A stretch of DNA of 64,000 bases from Stictocephala bisonia (GCA_035578905.1 JAQJVL010000177.1:310001-374000); one strand, 5' to 3'; shown: positions 11,880 through 22,737, counted from the first letter of the stretch. Notes: a model not told the origin generated them from the letters alone. Translations and numbers: made by a program.

Positions 11880-12106
11880 TTTAAAATGTTTAAGGTAATT
11901 TCTACTAACTTTGAAATTATTACACTACTTTGCACCCCCCTGAAGTAGATTTATAGGGTTCTCAAGACTATAACACTTTTCTTATATAGCAGAACGACAG
12001 TAGGCTGAGCTATTATATTGATGTTATGTTTACAGAGAACCACGGAGGGAAAGATAACAAATCGTAGAAAACCACCCTTAAGGGCTGTCGGCTAGTAATC
12101 ATATAA
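11880..12106 (-). repeat. family C dispersed repeat
   Basis: Read on the minus strand, this copy starts with AGCCGACA, then GGGTGGTTTTCTACG, then a TCAATATAATAGCTCAGCCT block, then GTTATAGTCTTGAG, and ends with GCAAAGTAGTG and AGTTAGTAGAAAT. The same order is found on the + strand at 37755-37990, and the first half again at 52143. No coding capacity. Confidence 0.7.
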
Positions 12107-12314
12107 AACTAAGATAATTTGAAAATAAGACAAATATAAACGGTCTTCTGATCGAAATATCAGGTTTTATACACATCTTTACAAATATACGTAGACTACC
12201 GACATTGGTATCAAATTGTCAATATTTATTTATTATATGGTTGTCATCTCGTCGAAAGCAAGTAGTTTCAAAAATCAACGTAAATCACACAGAACTACAA
12301 TTTATAAACAGACA
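12107..12314. other. AT-rich spacer
   Basis: Nothing recognised between the family C copy and the duplicated segment. Confidence 0.4.
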
Positions 12315-12840
12315 AAAGTAATACATTACAGTGCTAAATAAGCCCGCGATACAAAAAGACACCTGGAAGGCAAAACTCATAACTAACGCCAAGTCGGGAT
12401 TCAAAGCACCAATGAAAGAAAGAGAATGGATTCGAAATCTGAGTCTTCACGCCAGATTAAATGTTATTTATAATTTTTTACGACTGCATTCAGGTAACGA
12501 ATGGTGTTCTCGGCGCCAGCTTAGTCTGCTAACTTATGGCAGCTGTCTCCCACATCCCGTCCCAGGGGTTCTTAAAGTCATCCAAGGTGTATCGGAGGAA
12601 ATTTGTGGCCGCGAGGTCTTTGTGAACAATAAAGAGCACCTCCTTAATCCCCGTCTCCATCATTCAGGACGTCTGCAGAGGTCTTTTGAAGGAACGATGG
12701 GTTAATCTTCGCCGTTCCATAACCTTCTCATTGATCCTGTCACAGCTTCGATGTAGGGAGACGTATCCTCTCTGGAGATAAACTGGTTGCTCTCACAGCA
12801 AGACGTGCTTAGGAAAGGATGACATTCCAGTTCACTTAAC
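12315..12840 (+). repeat. segmental repeat, inverted partner at 30923-31434
   Basis: From AAAAGTAATACATTACAG (12315) rightward, this stretch matches the reverse complement of 30923-31434, and both copies run straight into a family A MITE. The central part (about 12390-12715) shows a single difference by eye. The tail (12716-12840) shows about a dozen substitutions plus a small indel. The 31-kb copy lacks roughly 13 bp at 12355-12368. It is not a tandem repeat. It could be a multi-copy transposon fragment or a pair of processed gene remnants. Confidence 0.8.
12412..12705 (+). CDS. 97-codon open frame, product unknown (duplicated)
   Basis: From ATG at 12412 the frame encodes 97 residues ending in FEGTMG. 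An in-frame GTG at 12331 could extend it, but there is no ATG there. The inverted copy at 31061-31354 predicts the same 97 residues. The one base difference noticed inside the frame (12525, T versus C) is a silent serine change. There is no signal peptide, membrane segment or known motif. The antisense strand also holds a 44-codon frame (12663 to 12529) that looks at least as protein-like, so the true coding strand, if any, is open. I do not recognise the product. Confidence 0.25.
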   Translation: MKEREWIRNLSLHARLNVIYNFLRLHSGNEWCSRRQLSLLTYGSCLPHPVPGVLKVIQGVSEEICGREVFVNNKEHLLNPRLHHSGRLQRSFEGTMG

Positions 12841-13137
12841 CACAGAGAAGAGAGAAACAGAGGTCGCTATATTATGGTCTCAACGAACGCTTCAGGAGCA
12901 GTTATCAACAATGTGAATATTTATAAATTTATAGTAAAAATTTTTACGTTTGTTCTTCAGGATTTAGGAGGGAATAAGGGGCCCACTGATGTCAGCGCTG
13001 GCGCAGTGAACGCCTCTGTGGCAGTTAGAAATAGATTTGACTAATGTACATATTTAAAAATCTGTTGTAACAATCACTACTTACGTACTTAAGAATTTGG
13101 AAGCAATAGAGGGAGGAAATCAAGATTCATCCCCACT
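12841..13137 (+). mobile_element. family A MITE, two partial copies joined
   Basis: The first part starts at CACAGAGAAG (12841) and runs to the GGGAATAAGGGG motif and GTCAGCGCTGG (about 13003). The sequence then jumps back to an earlier family position (GCAGTGAACGCCTC, 13006) and proceeds again to a GAGGGAGG-type phrase near 13112. It is therefore a tandem fusion of two incomplete copies, perhaps by unequal recombination. The right terminus is degraded. Confidence 0.65.
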
Positions 13138-13427
13138 AGAAAAGTAACTACAGTACTCCGTACAAATTCAGTGCACTATCTGTGTTGTATTAGGGGGACA
13201 CTCCTGTACGCTACGCGTACCAAGCCCGTCACTCGCTGCGCTCTTTACACCTCGGTCTTCGGCCTCGGCAAGTGACTTTATTTAACATTTTAAATTAATT
13301 AAATAATGGAACGAAGCAATATTTATTTTTAATTTGAAATTTTCACAGAAAGGAAATAAACAGTTTGCACCGAATAGAGCACTAAATGTAAGTCGTGTTA
13401 GTATGTCGAGTAGTTACAGTTTGCTGT
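13138..13427. other. non-coding DNA with a GC-rich repeat-like phrase
   Basis: At 13200-13275 a GC-rich phrase (CTCGGTCTTCGGCCTCGG) resembles a weaker phrase at 58370-58440. It probably belongs to another dispersed repeat. No coding sequence recognised. Confidence 0.35.
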
Positions 13428-13602
13428 GCAATGGCAGGACCAGCACCTTGTCAGTCCCTCCCTTATTCCCCCTAAATCCTAAACATTGGAAATATTACTA
13501 CAGATCTATGAATATTTTCAATGGTTGAAATGTATTTATAACTGCCTCTAAGGCGTTCACTGCAGCCATAAGAAAGCGACTTCTTTTTCTTTCTTTTCTG
13601 TG
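13428..13602 (-). mobile_element. family A MITE, 5'-truncated
   Basis: The CAGCACCTTGTCAG and CCCTCCCTTATTCCCCCT motifs at 13440-13475, the GGCGTTCACTGCAGCC block and the terminal TTTCTTTTCTGTG (ends 13602) are present in family order. The other terminus is missing. Confidence 0.7.
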
Positions 13603-14346
13603 TCAGTTCACTATCGTACTAATATCTGTTTGTGTGGCAGTTGAAGGCAAAACAGTTGACCAGCCGTCAATAAAGTTTAGTGTTTAGGTTTTTCATACAA
13701 GGAACACTGAGCATAACTACTTTTTTTTGACGTTTAATATGGAGGAAATGAAAGGAAAGCGCCTGATACTATGTCCATAGGCAATACCCGCTATGCATGG
13801 TTCTAGTGCGGATATTGCGTTTTCATGAATCATGGCGCTATTACTAAGTATTTGATTTGGTTGTCGAAGTTATTGAGTATGTTAAAAGACATATTTTTAT
13901 GAAATTCGGTGCTACGAAAAATGTGTTTTTGAGTCTAACTAGGTCTTCATTCGGGACTTCACTACTCGTTACTGCAAGAGTCTCTGGGGACGTTAACGTA
14001 TCCCAGAACTTATAATTCAAAGCGTGTAGTTTTGAACCAGAATTAATGTAGATTAATATGAATTTAATATTAATTTTAATTACATTAACTTCATGTTCAA
14101 ACGAGAATACCGATTGAATTCTAGATTTATGGAATTCGTTTCCCTCCGTGAGAAACCAAAACAAGGATTTATATTTCAATGACTTATGCTCTGTTCCAAT
14201 ATTTGAACTTTTTACGAGATAATAAGAATATAAATGTAAATAATTTGTGTACGCTTATTAATACGTAATTTTTCAAAGATGAATTATTGCGATTTTTTCA
14301 TTTTATTCAGTTTTCTTCCCATTTAAAAAGTGAAACAAACGTATAG
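13603..14346. other. AT-rich non-coding DNA, nothing recognised
   Basis: A minus-strand frame at 13844-14179 (111 codons) has no recognisable domain and an AT-driven composition. No repeat was assigned. Confidence 0.4.
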
Positions 14347-14981
14347 TAGGGATGGCAAATATTTCCGATATATCGAACTATCGATGTATTGCAAACCAAA
14401 TATCGATATAACGATAATATCGAACGAAAAATATCGATATATTGGGTAACCAATATATCAAAAGAAAAATAGCGATATATCGGGTAACCGATACATTGAA
14501 TTGTAAAGAATATATCTGTTTAAATTTATCCACTCACTCTTATGTCATAACCAAAAATACACTCAGGTTTAGCTGGCACTATTAGGTTGTGATCTGTGGG
14601 GTTGAATGAAAAAATCAAAATGAGAATAATTATAGGCTTAATACCTTTCATTACTACAGTAATTATAAAAGTATAATGTAATAATGGTTTCTGCCGACTG
14701 GCTAGACATTTAGAGTCAGCGTTGCCAACTCACATACAACAGCAGTTACCCGTTCCACCCACTGGTCAACAATAACTAAATTTTAGTGCCTAAACCTCAA
14801 GTAAAAAAGCTCATTAAAGCTACTTTATTATTTCAGCGCATGTGTTGTACGCATAAGAGGCAATTAAAATGTGTTTTTTCGAATTGTGATGATTTTGAGT
14901 AGAGAGAATCACGACAATAATTAGTCAATATTTATATCGATACGTATATTTCGATATATCGATGTTACGTTGCCATTCCTA
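14347..14981 (+). mobile_element. hAT-type MITE 1 (TAGGGATGGCAA termini)
   Basis: The 635-bp element is bounded by TAGGGATGGCAA and TTGCCATTCCTA. Subterminal regions on both sides are packed with ATCGATAT-type palindromes. Inside, GTGTTTTTTCGAATTGTGAT and nearby phrases match the complement of the element at 16609-17136, so the two belong to one family in opposite orientation. No transposase frame is present. Both flanks contain GTATA but no exact 8-bp duplication. Confidence 0.8.
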
Positions 14982-15330
14982 TGTATATGGAATCAGAGGA
15001 AGATTGCCCATCCTACTTGGACCTCAGCCTGCAGGCGGGTGGAGGAGGTGGGAGCCGGACTTTCAAGTCCTCGTCCGTACATCAGTTACGTTTTACCTCA
15101 GTGCAGGAAATATCCTTACCACCCACCCACCTTCTGGCTTTACGAGACTCTGATTGCGAGTGTGGCGCGTCGAGCGGCCAACGCGAGAACCCGACGCCAC
15201 GCTGACGCCTCGACTTGTACTTTACATGTCTTTGATTGCCTTCCGTGTCTATTTTTACTCCGCCTGTCTATGGAAGAGTCTCTGACCGACCCGCCACCGG
15301 CTGATCGTGACTCACGGATTTTGAACCTCA
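14982..15330. promoter_or_regulatory. GC-rich island, candidate regulatory element or exon
   Basis: This island immediately follows the hAT-type MITE and is much richer in GC than its surroundings, with CpG-rich stretches at 15160-15215. A 185-codon frame (14970-15527) spans it, but it starts inside the transposon end and has no recognised domain. Shorter frames in two other phases are also open, which suggests compositional openness. A non-coding exon or enhancer is possible. Low confidence. Confidence 0.2.
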
Positions 15331-15728
15331 CATTTCAAATTTCTCATGAGCTTTACACCTTTGTGGGGATTTTCCTTCGTGGAAACATCTTGATCATTGG
15401 GGTTTTTACACATGGACATTTATGTGTACGTTATTCTAAGTCCGAACTTCTTTTAGAATACAAGCGTATTTTTTGTCTGCTATTTAGAACCTCCTTTCTA
15501 TTTGGTATCGTTTTTCTACATTCCTAACATTTGTTAGTCTAAACATGTTAATATATCTATAGGTAATATCCCATGATTAGTTTTTTTTTTACTGTAATCA
15601 GATACTAAAAATATATTATTAGCTCACAAAACTGTGTTTTGTAATAAATGTTTTATTATTTGGAATTTAATAATCCTAGTTAATGTCGATAAGTCATGTC
15701 ATTTTGTTCACTGTCCTGTACGTCCCGG
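15331..15728. other. AT-rich non-coding DNA, nothing recognised
   Basis: No repeat or gene could be assigned. Confidence 0.4.
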
Positions 15729-15994
15729 CACAGAGGGGAAGGAATCAGAGGTCGCATCTAATAGTACGCTGTAGGTCTATTTGTGACGAGTAGTTATTTC
15801 TCCAATGTGAAATGTGATGGTAGGGCTTGCACCTTGTCAGTCCCTCCTTTAGTACTCTCAAATCCTCAGAAATTGACGTAGTAACTATTACTGTATATGT
15901 ATAAAGATGTACATCAGTTTTAATCTCAATATAAACACCGCTGAGACGTTCGCTGTGGCCGTAAGAAAGCGACATCTGTACCTATTTCTCTGTG
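15729..15994 (-). mobile_element. family A MITE, full length
   Basis: It is bounded by CACAGAGG (15729) and CTCTGTG (ends 15994). Internal order: GGTCGCATC block, AGTTATTTCTCCA, CACCTTGTCAGTCCCTCC, GACGTTCGCTGTGGCCG, GACATCTGT. It is a clear 266-bp family member. Confidence 0.8.
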
Positions 15995-16608
15995 GTCCGT
16001 CTTCTTGGTGTACGTCTTCTTGTGTTTCCTAGTGCACCATCGTTGTGTGGATTTTGCTCCACCCTCCCCTGGTATGTCCTAGTGTATTCTGATGCACAAA
16101 CGTTGTATGGGCCTTCATATACACAAAGGGAAGACATTCCTTTAAAGGTTATCAGCTCTAATTAAATGTCTGTTCAGTTCACTGTTTGTAATATTAATTT
16201 TAAACTGATTGTAAATTGTAATATGAAAAACTAACGTTTACAGTAATTTAAATTAAGTAAGGCCTAAGTCCGAATAAAAACTTAAAAATCCACGTTTGGC
16301 TGTTTATGCCCTTGAATGAATATTCATTTTTAATTTGGATTATACGGTACTAATCGGATAAAGTTAGGACTAAAAAGTTCCAACTTACACTTGACTTTCT
16401 ACAGTTTAGTGTCCTTTACGATTGTGTTTTAAAAAATCAACTCTGTCAATTTCAGCTGTCATTTTCCCTCATACTCTTCCCATTCCCTCATATACTATAG
16501 ATATGTGGGGAGACAGACAGGGGATGAAACCAGTAGATTGCAAGGTAAACTTCCTACCAGTATAAGCTAGTATTCGAACTTGCGTACCCTCACATTGGAT
16601 CTCTCAGC
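15995..16608. other. non-coding DNA with a small internal duplication
   Basis: At 16027-16115, CCTAGTG and CGTTGTGTGG/CGTTGTATGG phrases occur twice about 62 bp apart. Otherwise nothing recognised. Confidence 0.35.
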
Positions 16609-17136
16609 TAGGGATGACAGTTAACTTTAACTTAACCGATATATCGGATATATCGATAAATACGTTTCGATATATCGAAAATATTGATAAATACAGATCG
16701 ATATATTAGTATCGATATTTTCTTTCGATAATATCAGTCATATCGATATTTTGGTCCGATATAACATATCATTAAATATTGACGTTATTCTCTCTCCTCA
16801 AAATCATCACGATTCAAAAAACACATTTAATCCCCCTTCTGCGTACAAAACAAGCATTGAAAAAATAAAATAACTTCATTTAGTGTTTTTTTACGACAGA
16901 TTAACGCACTAAAATGTAGTTTATTGTAGACCAGTAGGCTATCCTAAATAGTGACAGGAAGACATTAGTGTATTTTTGGTCATGACATAAGTGTTGGTAC
17001 ATAATTTTATACAGATAAATAATTTATAATTCGATATATTGGTTACCCGATATATCGATATATTTCTCTCGATATTTCGTTTGCAGTGTATTGCTAATTC
17101 GATATATCGATATGTTGAAAATACTTGCCATCCCTA
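16609..17136 (-). mobile_element. hAT-type MITE 2 with perfect 8-bp target duplication
   Basis: The 528-bp element is bounded by TAGGGATGACA (16609) and TTGCCATCCCTA (ends 17136). The 8 bp on each side are identical, CTCTCAGC at 16601-16608 and 17137-17144, the classic target-site duplication of hAT elements. Subterminal sequence is rich in ATATCGATAT. It is related in inverse orientation to the element at 14347. No transposase is encoded, so it must have been mobilised in trans. Confidence 0.92.
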
Positions 17137-17309
17137 CTCTCAGCCACTGGCTCTCCCAAATACGTCTAGCAAAAAAAATTAAAACTTGATATTCGATAAC
17201 CAATCCACATTCTTTATTCTCGATTTCTAAAACTGACAACGAACAAAATTGTAATTATAAAAATACACGAATAACATTATTAACAGTACAAAGTTGATCT
17301 TATTGAAAA
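17137..17309. other. AT-rich spacer
   Basis: Nothing recognised. Confidence 0.4.
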
Positions 17310-17640
17310 TATATTCAAGATGGCCGACCTCTTCAGCCCCTCTTATTGTCATGGTCCCAAAATATATAAAACTGTTTATTTACTTTTTAATCCAACCGAA
17401 ACGGGCCCATTTCTTAAGTACGTGCACAAACAAAGACCCCGGAGTTGGACGAAGACGAGACACCGGCCAAGAAATAACACTAGCCATTGTAAGGGGGTGT
17501 TTAGGCACGAACCCGCGCCAACCAAAACGGCCGACTGTTGTAGCATCGTCCCCCGCACTCAGGACAATGTGCGGTGGAGTGGGTGGGTGGGCCGGACAAA
17601 AGACTGACCGGTAGTCGCGCAAATAAACGATGGTGCACAT
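17310..17640. promoter_or_regulatory. GC-rich island, candidate regulatory element
   Basis: The GC-rich stretch runs from CAAGATGGCCGACC (17318) to a CAAATAAACGATGG phrase (17619). It contains TTATTGTCATGG and AATAAACGATGG, which resemble Hox/homeodomain cofactor sites. Overlapping frames on both strands look compositional. A developmental enhancer or non-coding exon is possible. The evidence is composition and short motifs only. Confidence 0.2.
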
Positions 17641-17944
17641 TGAGTTGTCAGAGAAAAGAATGGCCAGTAGCAGGTTCGGTATTTCTGAGCTGACCTTAGA
17701 GGTTGATTTTGAAGGTACTGTATCTGCTGATTATGTAGGCATACTATGCGTGTGTATGTGAAAGTGTGTGTACGTACTGAAAAAAAAAAAAAAAACATTG
17801 ATTACGTACTCGGCGTATGCATGTATTTGTGTGTTCAAGTGAGTACGTAGGCCTACATAAAAAAAGAACCATTAGATAGTATTAAAAAAGTGCAATGTGA
17901 AATAAGTTAGGTTATGTCATCAATGTTGTACAAGTTTTGTTGTT
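17641..17944. other. non-coding DNA with an A-run
   Basis: It contains a (GT)-rich patch and an uninterrupted A-run near 17780-17794, with a TAGGCCTAC phrase at 17847. No gene recognised. Confidence 0.45.
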
Positions 17945-18405
17945 TTCTTTATTTAGACTATATTCTTTTTCTATTTCTTTTTCTTTCTTTTTCTTTTTCT
18001 TTTTTCTTCTTTTTTTCTTTTTTTTCTTTTTCTTTTTCCTTTTTCTTTTTCTTTTTCTTTTTCCTTTTTCTTTTTCTTTTCCTTTTTCTTTTTCCTTTCC
18101 CTTCCATTTCCCTTTCCCTTTCTCTTTCCTTTTCCTTTTCTTTTTCTTTTTTCTATTTTTTCTTTTCATTTTTATCTTTTTTTCTTTTCTATTAATTTTT
18201 CTTGTTTTCTCTTATTTTATTTTGGTTTCTTTTTAGTTTCTTTTCTTCATTTATTTTATTTTATATGTAATTAATTTATTTTCTTTTTCTATTATTTTCT
18301 TTTCATTTTATTTTTTTTCTTCTCTATTAATTTTTCTTGTTTTCTCTTATTTTGGTTTTTTATTTTAGTTTCTTTTCTTCATTTATTTTATTTTATATGT
18401 AATTA
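17945..18405. repeat. polypyrimidine tract, CTTTTT-type, with a tandem duplication
   Basis: Some 460 bp are almost purely C and T on the + strand, with CTTTTT and CCTTTCC variants. The distal part is duplicated: ATTAATTTTTCTTG at 18191 and 18326, and TTTATATGTAATTA at about 18260 and 18392, giving a unit of about 133 bp. Poly-Phe/Ser frames (+) and poly-Lys frames (-) are artefacts. Such mirror-like tracts can form triplex DNA. Confidence 0.9.
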
Positions 18406-19035
18406 TCACATGATAATGTTATATAACTATTCTGAAACAATTAAGGAAAAGTTACAATGATTATAACCTTTTTAGAGTGTTTCATACGGCAAAAATTCCC
18501 TTAAACGAGATTTTATATTTTTTAAGTACAGTACCTGTTCTTTTACTTCAGGTCACGTTCATGAAGTGACAAATATTTGGAATCAATGCATCGAAAAGAT
18601 GTATACCATATTAGGGATATTGAAAATCCACATTAAAATTAAATACATTTATGTAATTCTTGGTGCATTGTTAATATATACAACAACAATAATAAAACAA
18701 ACGCATGCATTTACACGAAAACGACAAAATGAGTTATTTACTGCAATTTTAGATTAGATTACTCACTTACTGGATATTTATTAAACTAAATACAAAAATA
18801 ATCGGTTTACAGCATCAAAAAAGGTAAAAACTACGAATTAGAGCCCAGCACCTAGCTAAATCAATTTCTAAAGGAACAATACATGGATTATTACACAATA
18901 TCAAAAGGAAAGGTGAAACCATAAGAAACTTATAAAAATGTGTATTTAAAATAAGATAATTCAACAGTCTACAACAGAACTTCAATCTATTTAATAGATA
19001 ATGTGTAAAATAATATATACAAATAAAATAGTGAA
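18406..19035. other. AT-rich non-coding DNA, nothing recognised
   Basis: No repeat or gene assigned. Short open frames are low complexity. Confidence 0.4.
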
Positions 19036-21415
19036 TCTATACCTATAAAAGGCAAAAACCACTAACTAACTCATTCATCGCTGGAACTAAAAAAGTACTT
19101 AGCCTACGACGCTGAAATTTTGTAGAGGCAAAGGTCTTGTGTTGCAGATGTGCAATAAGAAAGGGTTTTGAAAAATCTTAGTAAATCGAAGATGGCAGCC
19201 TTTTTAGTGCCGAAAATTTGAAATGCCAAAAACAGCGTTTCTCTAATTGGACTGTAGCAGCTAAATGAACGGTTCTACAGCAAAACTAACACCATTTTCT
19301 GTGGCTGATTTGAGACGATCTACAACTTTGGCTCTATCTCACATCCTTCATCCTTAGGTAGAGCTAGATTTTCATTTGTGCGTGTAAATCAAATTGATTA
19401 ATTTACGGCCTCTAAAAGTAGACTTACAGATTTTTCTAGACTGTGAAACTGTTATCTAGGAGAACATACTGTATTCAGTGGGAAAACATACAATTTAATC
19501 TGAACACATCTATAGCCAGGTCTTAGGACATGGCTAAACATGGCTAGAAACAAGATATTTAACTTATTCAGAGTCAATTGTCGTACTTTGGCCCTCTAAA
19601 AGTATACTTACAGATATTTCTAGACTATGAAACTTTTTTATCTAAGAGAACAAATTGAAATTTACAATGTAATTGACCTCGGAAAATTTAAAATTAAATT
19701 TGACCAAATGCATAGCCAGTTCACAGAACATGGCTAAATATGACGAGAAACCCCATATTTCACTGATTCAGAGTCAATTACAGTACTTTGTGTCCTCTAA
19801 AAGTAGACTTGCAGATTTGTCTAGACTTTGGAACGATTTTATCTTAGAGAACAAACTGATTTAAATCTGCAATTTTTAAATTTATACACAGGGTGTTTTG
19901 CGAGAGGTTTGCACAACTTCAGTAGACAAAAAAATTAACAAAAAAGTTTATGTAAACATGTGGCCTATCTCGCCTTGTTAAGTGTCTGTCTGTCTGAATG
20001 TGTTTTTTATTACAAAAATTTTATCTCAAACATGGTTTGAGGTAATAATTTGAAACTTAGTATATTTCCTAACCTAGGTAGTGGTAGTTTAAAATAAAAA
20101 AGGAACAAAATTATCTTTATCAGTTTCAAAATGGCAACCATAAGAAATGTTAAAAGTTAAATAACTTGAAAACCATTAGTTATATTGAAAATGTATTAGA
20201 ATACTTTAATTTTGTAAATTTAATTACAAATTCAAAGATTATTAAATTTTAAAAATCGGTTTGAAAATGAAAGAGTAAAGCACTTTTTCATGTATGCTTG
20301 TTTAGTATAGTCATTTTTAACAGCCGTTTTAAAATATTTTAAAGTATACATTGCTTAATTAATTATTTTAGGCTGAAGTATGTATTGATGAAGGAGGGTA
20401 TACATTGTATAATAACAGCATTTATAATACAATTATACAATTTTTGTTTTTGTTTTATGTAAAATAAATGTCGTTATTAACAAAAGGCTATTTTTTTATG
20501 AACCCCTAAACATGCATACATGAAAAAGTGCTTTACTCTTTTATTTTCAAACCGATTGTTAAAATTAAGGAATCTTTGAATTTTTTATTAAATTTACAAA
20601 ATAAAAGTATCTAAATATATTTTCAATACAAATAATGGTTTTAAAGTTATTTAACTTTTAACATTTTTATGGTTGCCATTTTGAAACTGATAAAGATAAT
20701 TTTCTTCCCCTTTTATTTTAAACTACCCCTAACTAGGTTAGCAAATATACCAAGTTCCAAATTATTAGCTCAAACTATGTTTGAGATATAATTAAAAAAA
20801 ACACACACACATACAGACAGACGTACACTTAACAAGGTAAGATAGGCCACATGTTTACAGGAATTTTTTTGCATATTTTTATGTCTACTATCACATTCTG
20901 AAGTTGTGCCAACCTCTCGCGAAACACCCTGTATGTAAGCCATTTACCACTCAACACTATTTCTCATAAAAAAATACGTCCTACTGACTTGACATTTTCT
21001 ATATAGGTTTATTTTGGCCAATGGAGGCTCACTAAGAAAGGAGTTTCCTATCCGAACTCAGGACTCCGTCCCACTGACGTCCAAAATTCCCACGGTATTT
21101 TTATAGAGCTATATTAATTTATTGAATTATTTGATTAACATCTGTTAAATAAAACTAAATTGAAAAAATTGTGGTAGGCTAGAATTTTAAATTCATATGT
21201 AAATATACATAACATCATCTGTTTTAAATTGGATATTAGATTATATAATTGTTTTTTAAAAACAAAGTATTTAGTTAATTTTGTATTGTTCTTGACTTTG
21301 TTGAATGTTTTACTTATATTTTGATTGCAAGACTTCACACTGATAGCTTGCTGAACGTTTCGATTATACAAAAAAACTCAATATTATGACCGGCGAAGCG
21401 GGTGGGTACAGCTAG
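19036..21415 (+). mobile_element. Helitron-like non-autonomous element
   Basis: The left end is TC (TCTATACCTATAAAAGG, 19036) preceded by A. The right end is CTAG (21412-21415) followed by T, matching insertion between A and T. Close to the right end lies a hairpin, ACC-G-GC-GAA-GC-G-GGT (21389-21403), 8 bp before the CTAG end region. These are the hallmarks of Helitrons. No Rep-helicase frame is present. The interior holds about 2.3 copies of a repeat of 184-201 bp starting CCTCTAAAAGTA (19409, 19593, 19794) and a foldback element at 19889-20931. Confidence 0.75.
19889..20931. mobile_element. 1.04-kb foldback element nested in the Helitron-like element
   Basis: The ends are CAGGGTGTTT and AAACACCCTG. 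The inverted arms extend for about 430 bp each: GCGAGAGGTTTGCACAACTT is mirrored at 20899-20918, GGCCTATCT at 19973 and 20844, and AAAAAGTGCTTTACTCTTT at 20521 mirrors about 20275-20290. A loop of about 200 bp remains. No transposase frame. It was inserted after the outer element was in place or travelled with it. Confidence 0.85.
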
Positions 21416-21761
21416 TAGGTTAATATAAGAAGGGTTTACAAAGTAAAATTAATCAATTTTAGTCTATTTTGAGACAAATTTGAAAATTACTTTAGTATTT
21501 TCAAATAATTCAATTTGGCCTGATAATCGGGCAAGATCAACGAACCTTAGAAGGTGTGTCTAATCTTAATTAACTGATAACAACAATTAGCAGCACCATT
21601 TTTAAATCTCTTTTCTAATTTAATGACTTTCTAATCCGCTATCTAGAATGTGCTTTCTGCTTTGTTTCCAGCTATCTCTCGTTACAAAAATAAATAAATA
21701 ACTGGTCTCAAGATGTTAGCTAAAAGAAAAATGTTTCCCAAAACATACGTTCATTTTATAA
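21416..21761. other. AT-rich spacer
   Basis: Nothing recognised. Confidence 0.4.
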
Positions 21762-21803
21762 GGATTATATTGTATGGTTAGATAAGTCCATACAATATAA
21801 TCC
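21762..21803. repeat. perfect short palindrome, 16-bp stem
   Basis: GGATTATATTGTATGG (21762-21777) is exactly complementary to 21788-21803, with a 10-base loop. Confidence 0.85.
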
Positions 21804-22409
21804 ACTCAACAACTACTAGGATTAGAAAACGGTTTGTTAAGGGTGCAATTTTTTTAGGAAAGACTGGCCTCCTTTTTTAACCCTATACTGTCTAGTCCCA
21901 TAGATTGATCAGTGCACGCAACTCATTCTGTCAGAGGAGACTAGTTTTGCTGTTTCCTTTATCCTAACATCACACTGTATACTAAGTTGATCTATATTCC
22001 TTTCTTTTATTTTCTTCGATTTTTCAATTCCTTCTTCTTGTTTTTTTTTTCTTTTCCTTTTGATAACTTTCTCCAACTCAGACACTGTCCTAACACCTTA
22101 CACCACTCTGTCGCCGACCCTCCCGAAGAAAAGTCGTGGCAGATACAGTAAGCCTGATAAATATGTTGATCTTGTTCTGACTTCTTTATTTATAATAAAC
22201 ATGGTAACTATTTAAGAGGTAATTACATTTGTTGGCACTGAATTCTAAAGGTTAACTTTATATGAATTGGAATTGTAAAGATATTCTTTGAATTCTATGG
22301 GTCAGACCAAGTATATACAGTTCTTAGAATTAAGTTTTTATATTTTTGAAATAAATTAATTTAATCTAATTTCACTTGACCAGCTTTTCTAATGGAAGAT
22401 GTTCTAATC
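21804..22409. other. non-coding DNA, nothing recognised
   Basis: A T/C-rich patch lies at 21995-22060. No gene or known repeat. Confidence 0.4.
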
Positions 22410-22471
22410 GTAGTAGCTCAATGGTTAGGCTTTGAACGAGAAGTCCAATGTTCGAATCTCTAGCTGAGCTA
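22410..22471 (+). ncRNA. tRNA-like sequence (SINE head or tRNA relic)
   Basis: TAGCTCAATGGTTAGG (22413-22428) resembles the pol III A-box/D-arm and TGTTCGAATCTC (22449-22460) the B-box/T-loop, at tRNA-like spacing. A regular acceptor stem is not visible. Instead the 5' AGCTCA can pair with the 3' TGAGCT. It is therefore more likely a SINE-type relic or tRNA pseudogene than a functional tRNA. Confidence 0.35.
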
Positions 22472-22737
22472 AAACATAAAATAAAGTTAACGTAAAGCCC
22501 TGCTGAGTAAAGATAACAAAATAGAACAAAAATTAGTAAGGTTTGATCGACCTATGAAAAAATGGAAAAGATAACCACTACACAATTTTTAATAACAGAC
22601 CAGTTCTCCTCATAGAATACTATAAAAGTAAAGTCCTAACTATCGTATTTAGTGTTGGTAGAAATAAAAACCCAAATAAACATCACAAAACACAAATATG
22701 TTTAAATATAAGTAAGTGCAAAATGTAAACATATGTC
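22472..22737. other. AT-rich non-coding DNA
   Basis: It could be the body of a tRNA-derived SINE following 22410-22471, but no second copy was found in the window. Confidence 0.3.

Noticed and set aside
14339..14989. Exact 8-bp target duplication for the first hAT-type MITE
   Set aside because: Both flanks share only GTATA at slightly different offsets, so no exact duplication can be claimed.
14970..15527. 185-codon frame as a gene
   Set aside because: It starts inside the end of a hAT-type MITE, lacks a recognisable domain and overlaps other open phases in a GC-rich island. It is kept only as an island.
17912..18236. Poly-Phe/Ser and poly-Lys proteins
   Set aside because: They are translations of a polypyrimidine tract and its complement.
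22410..22471. Functional tRNA gene
   Set aside because: A-box and B-box are present but no acceptor stem or regular anticodon arm can be drawn.
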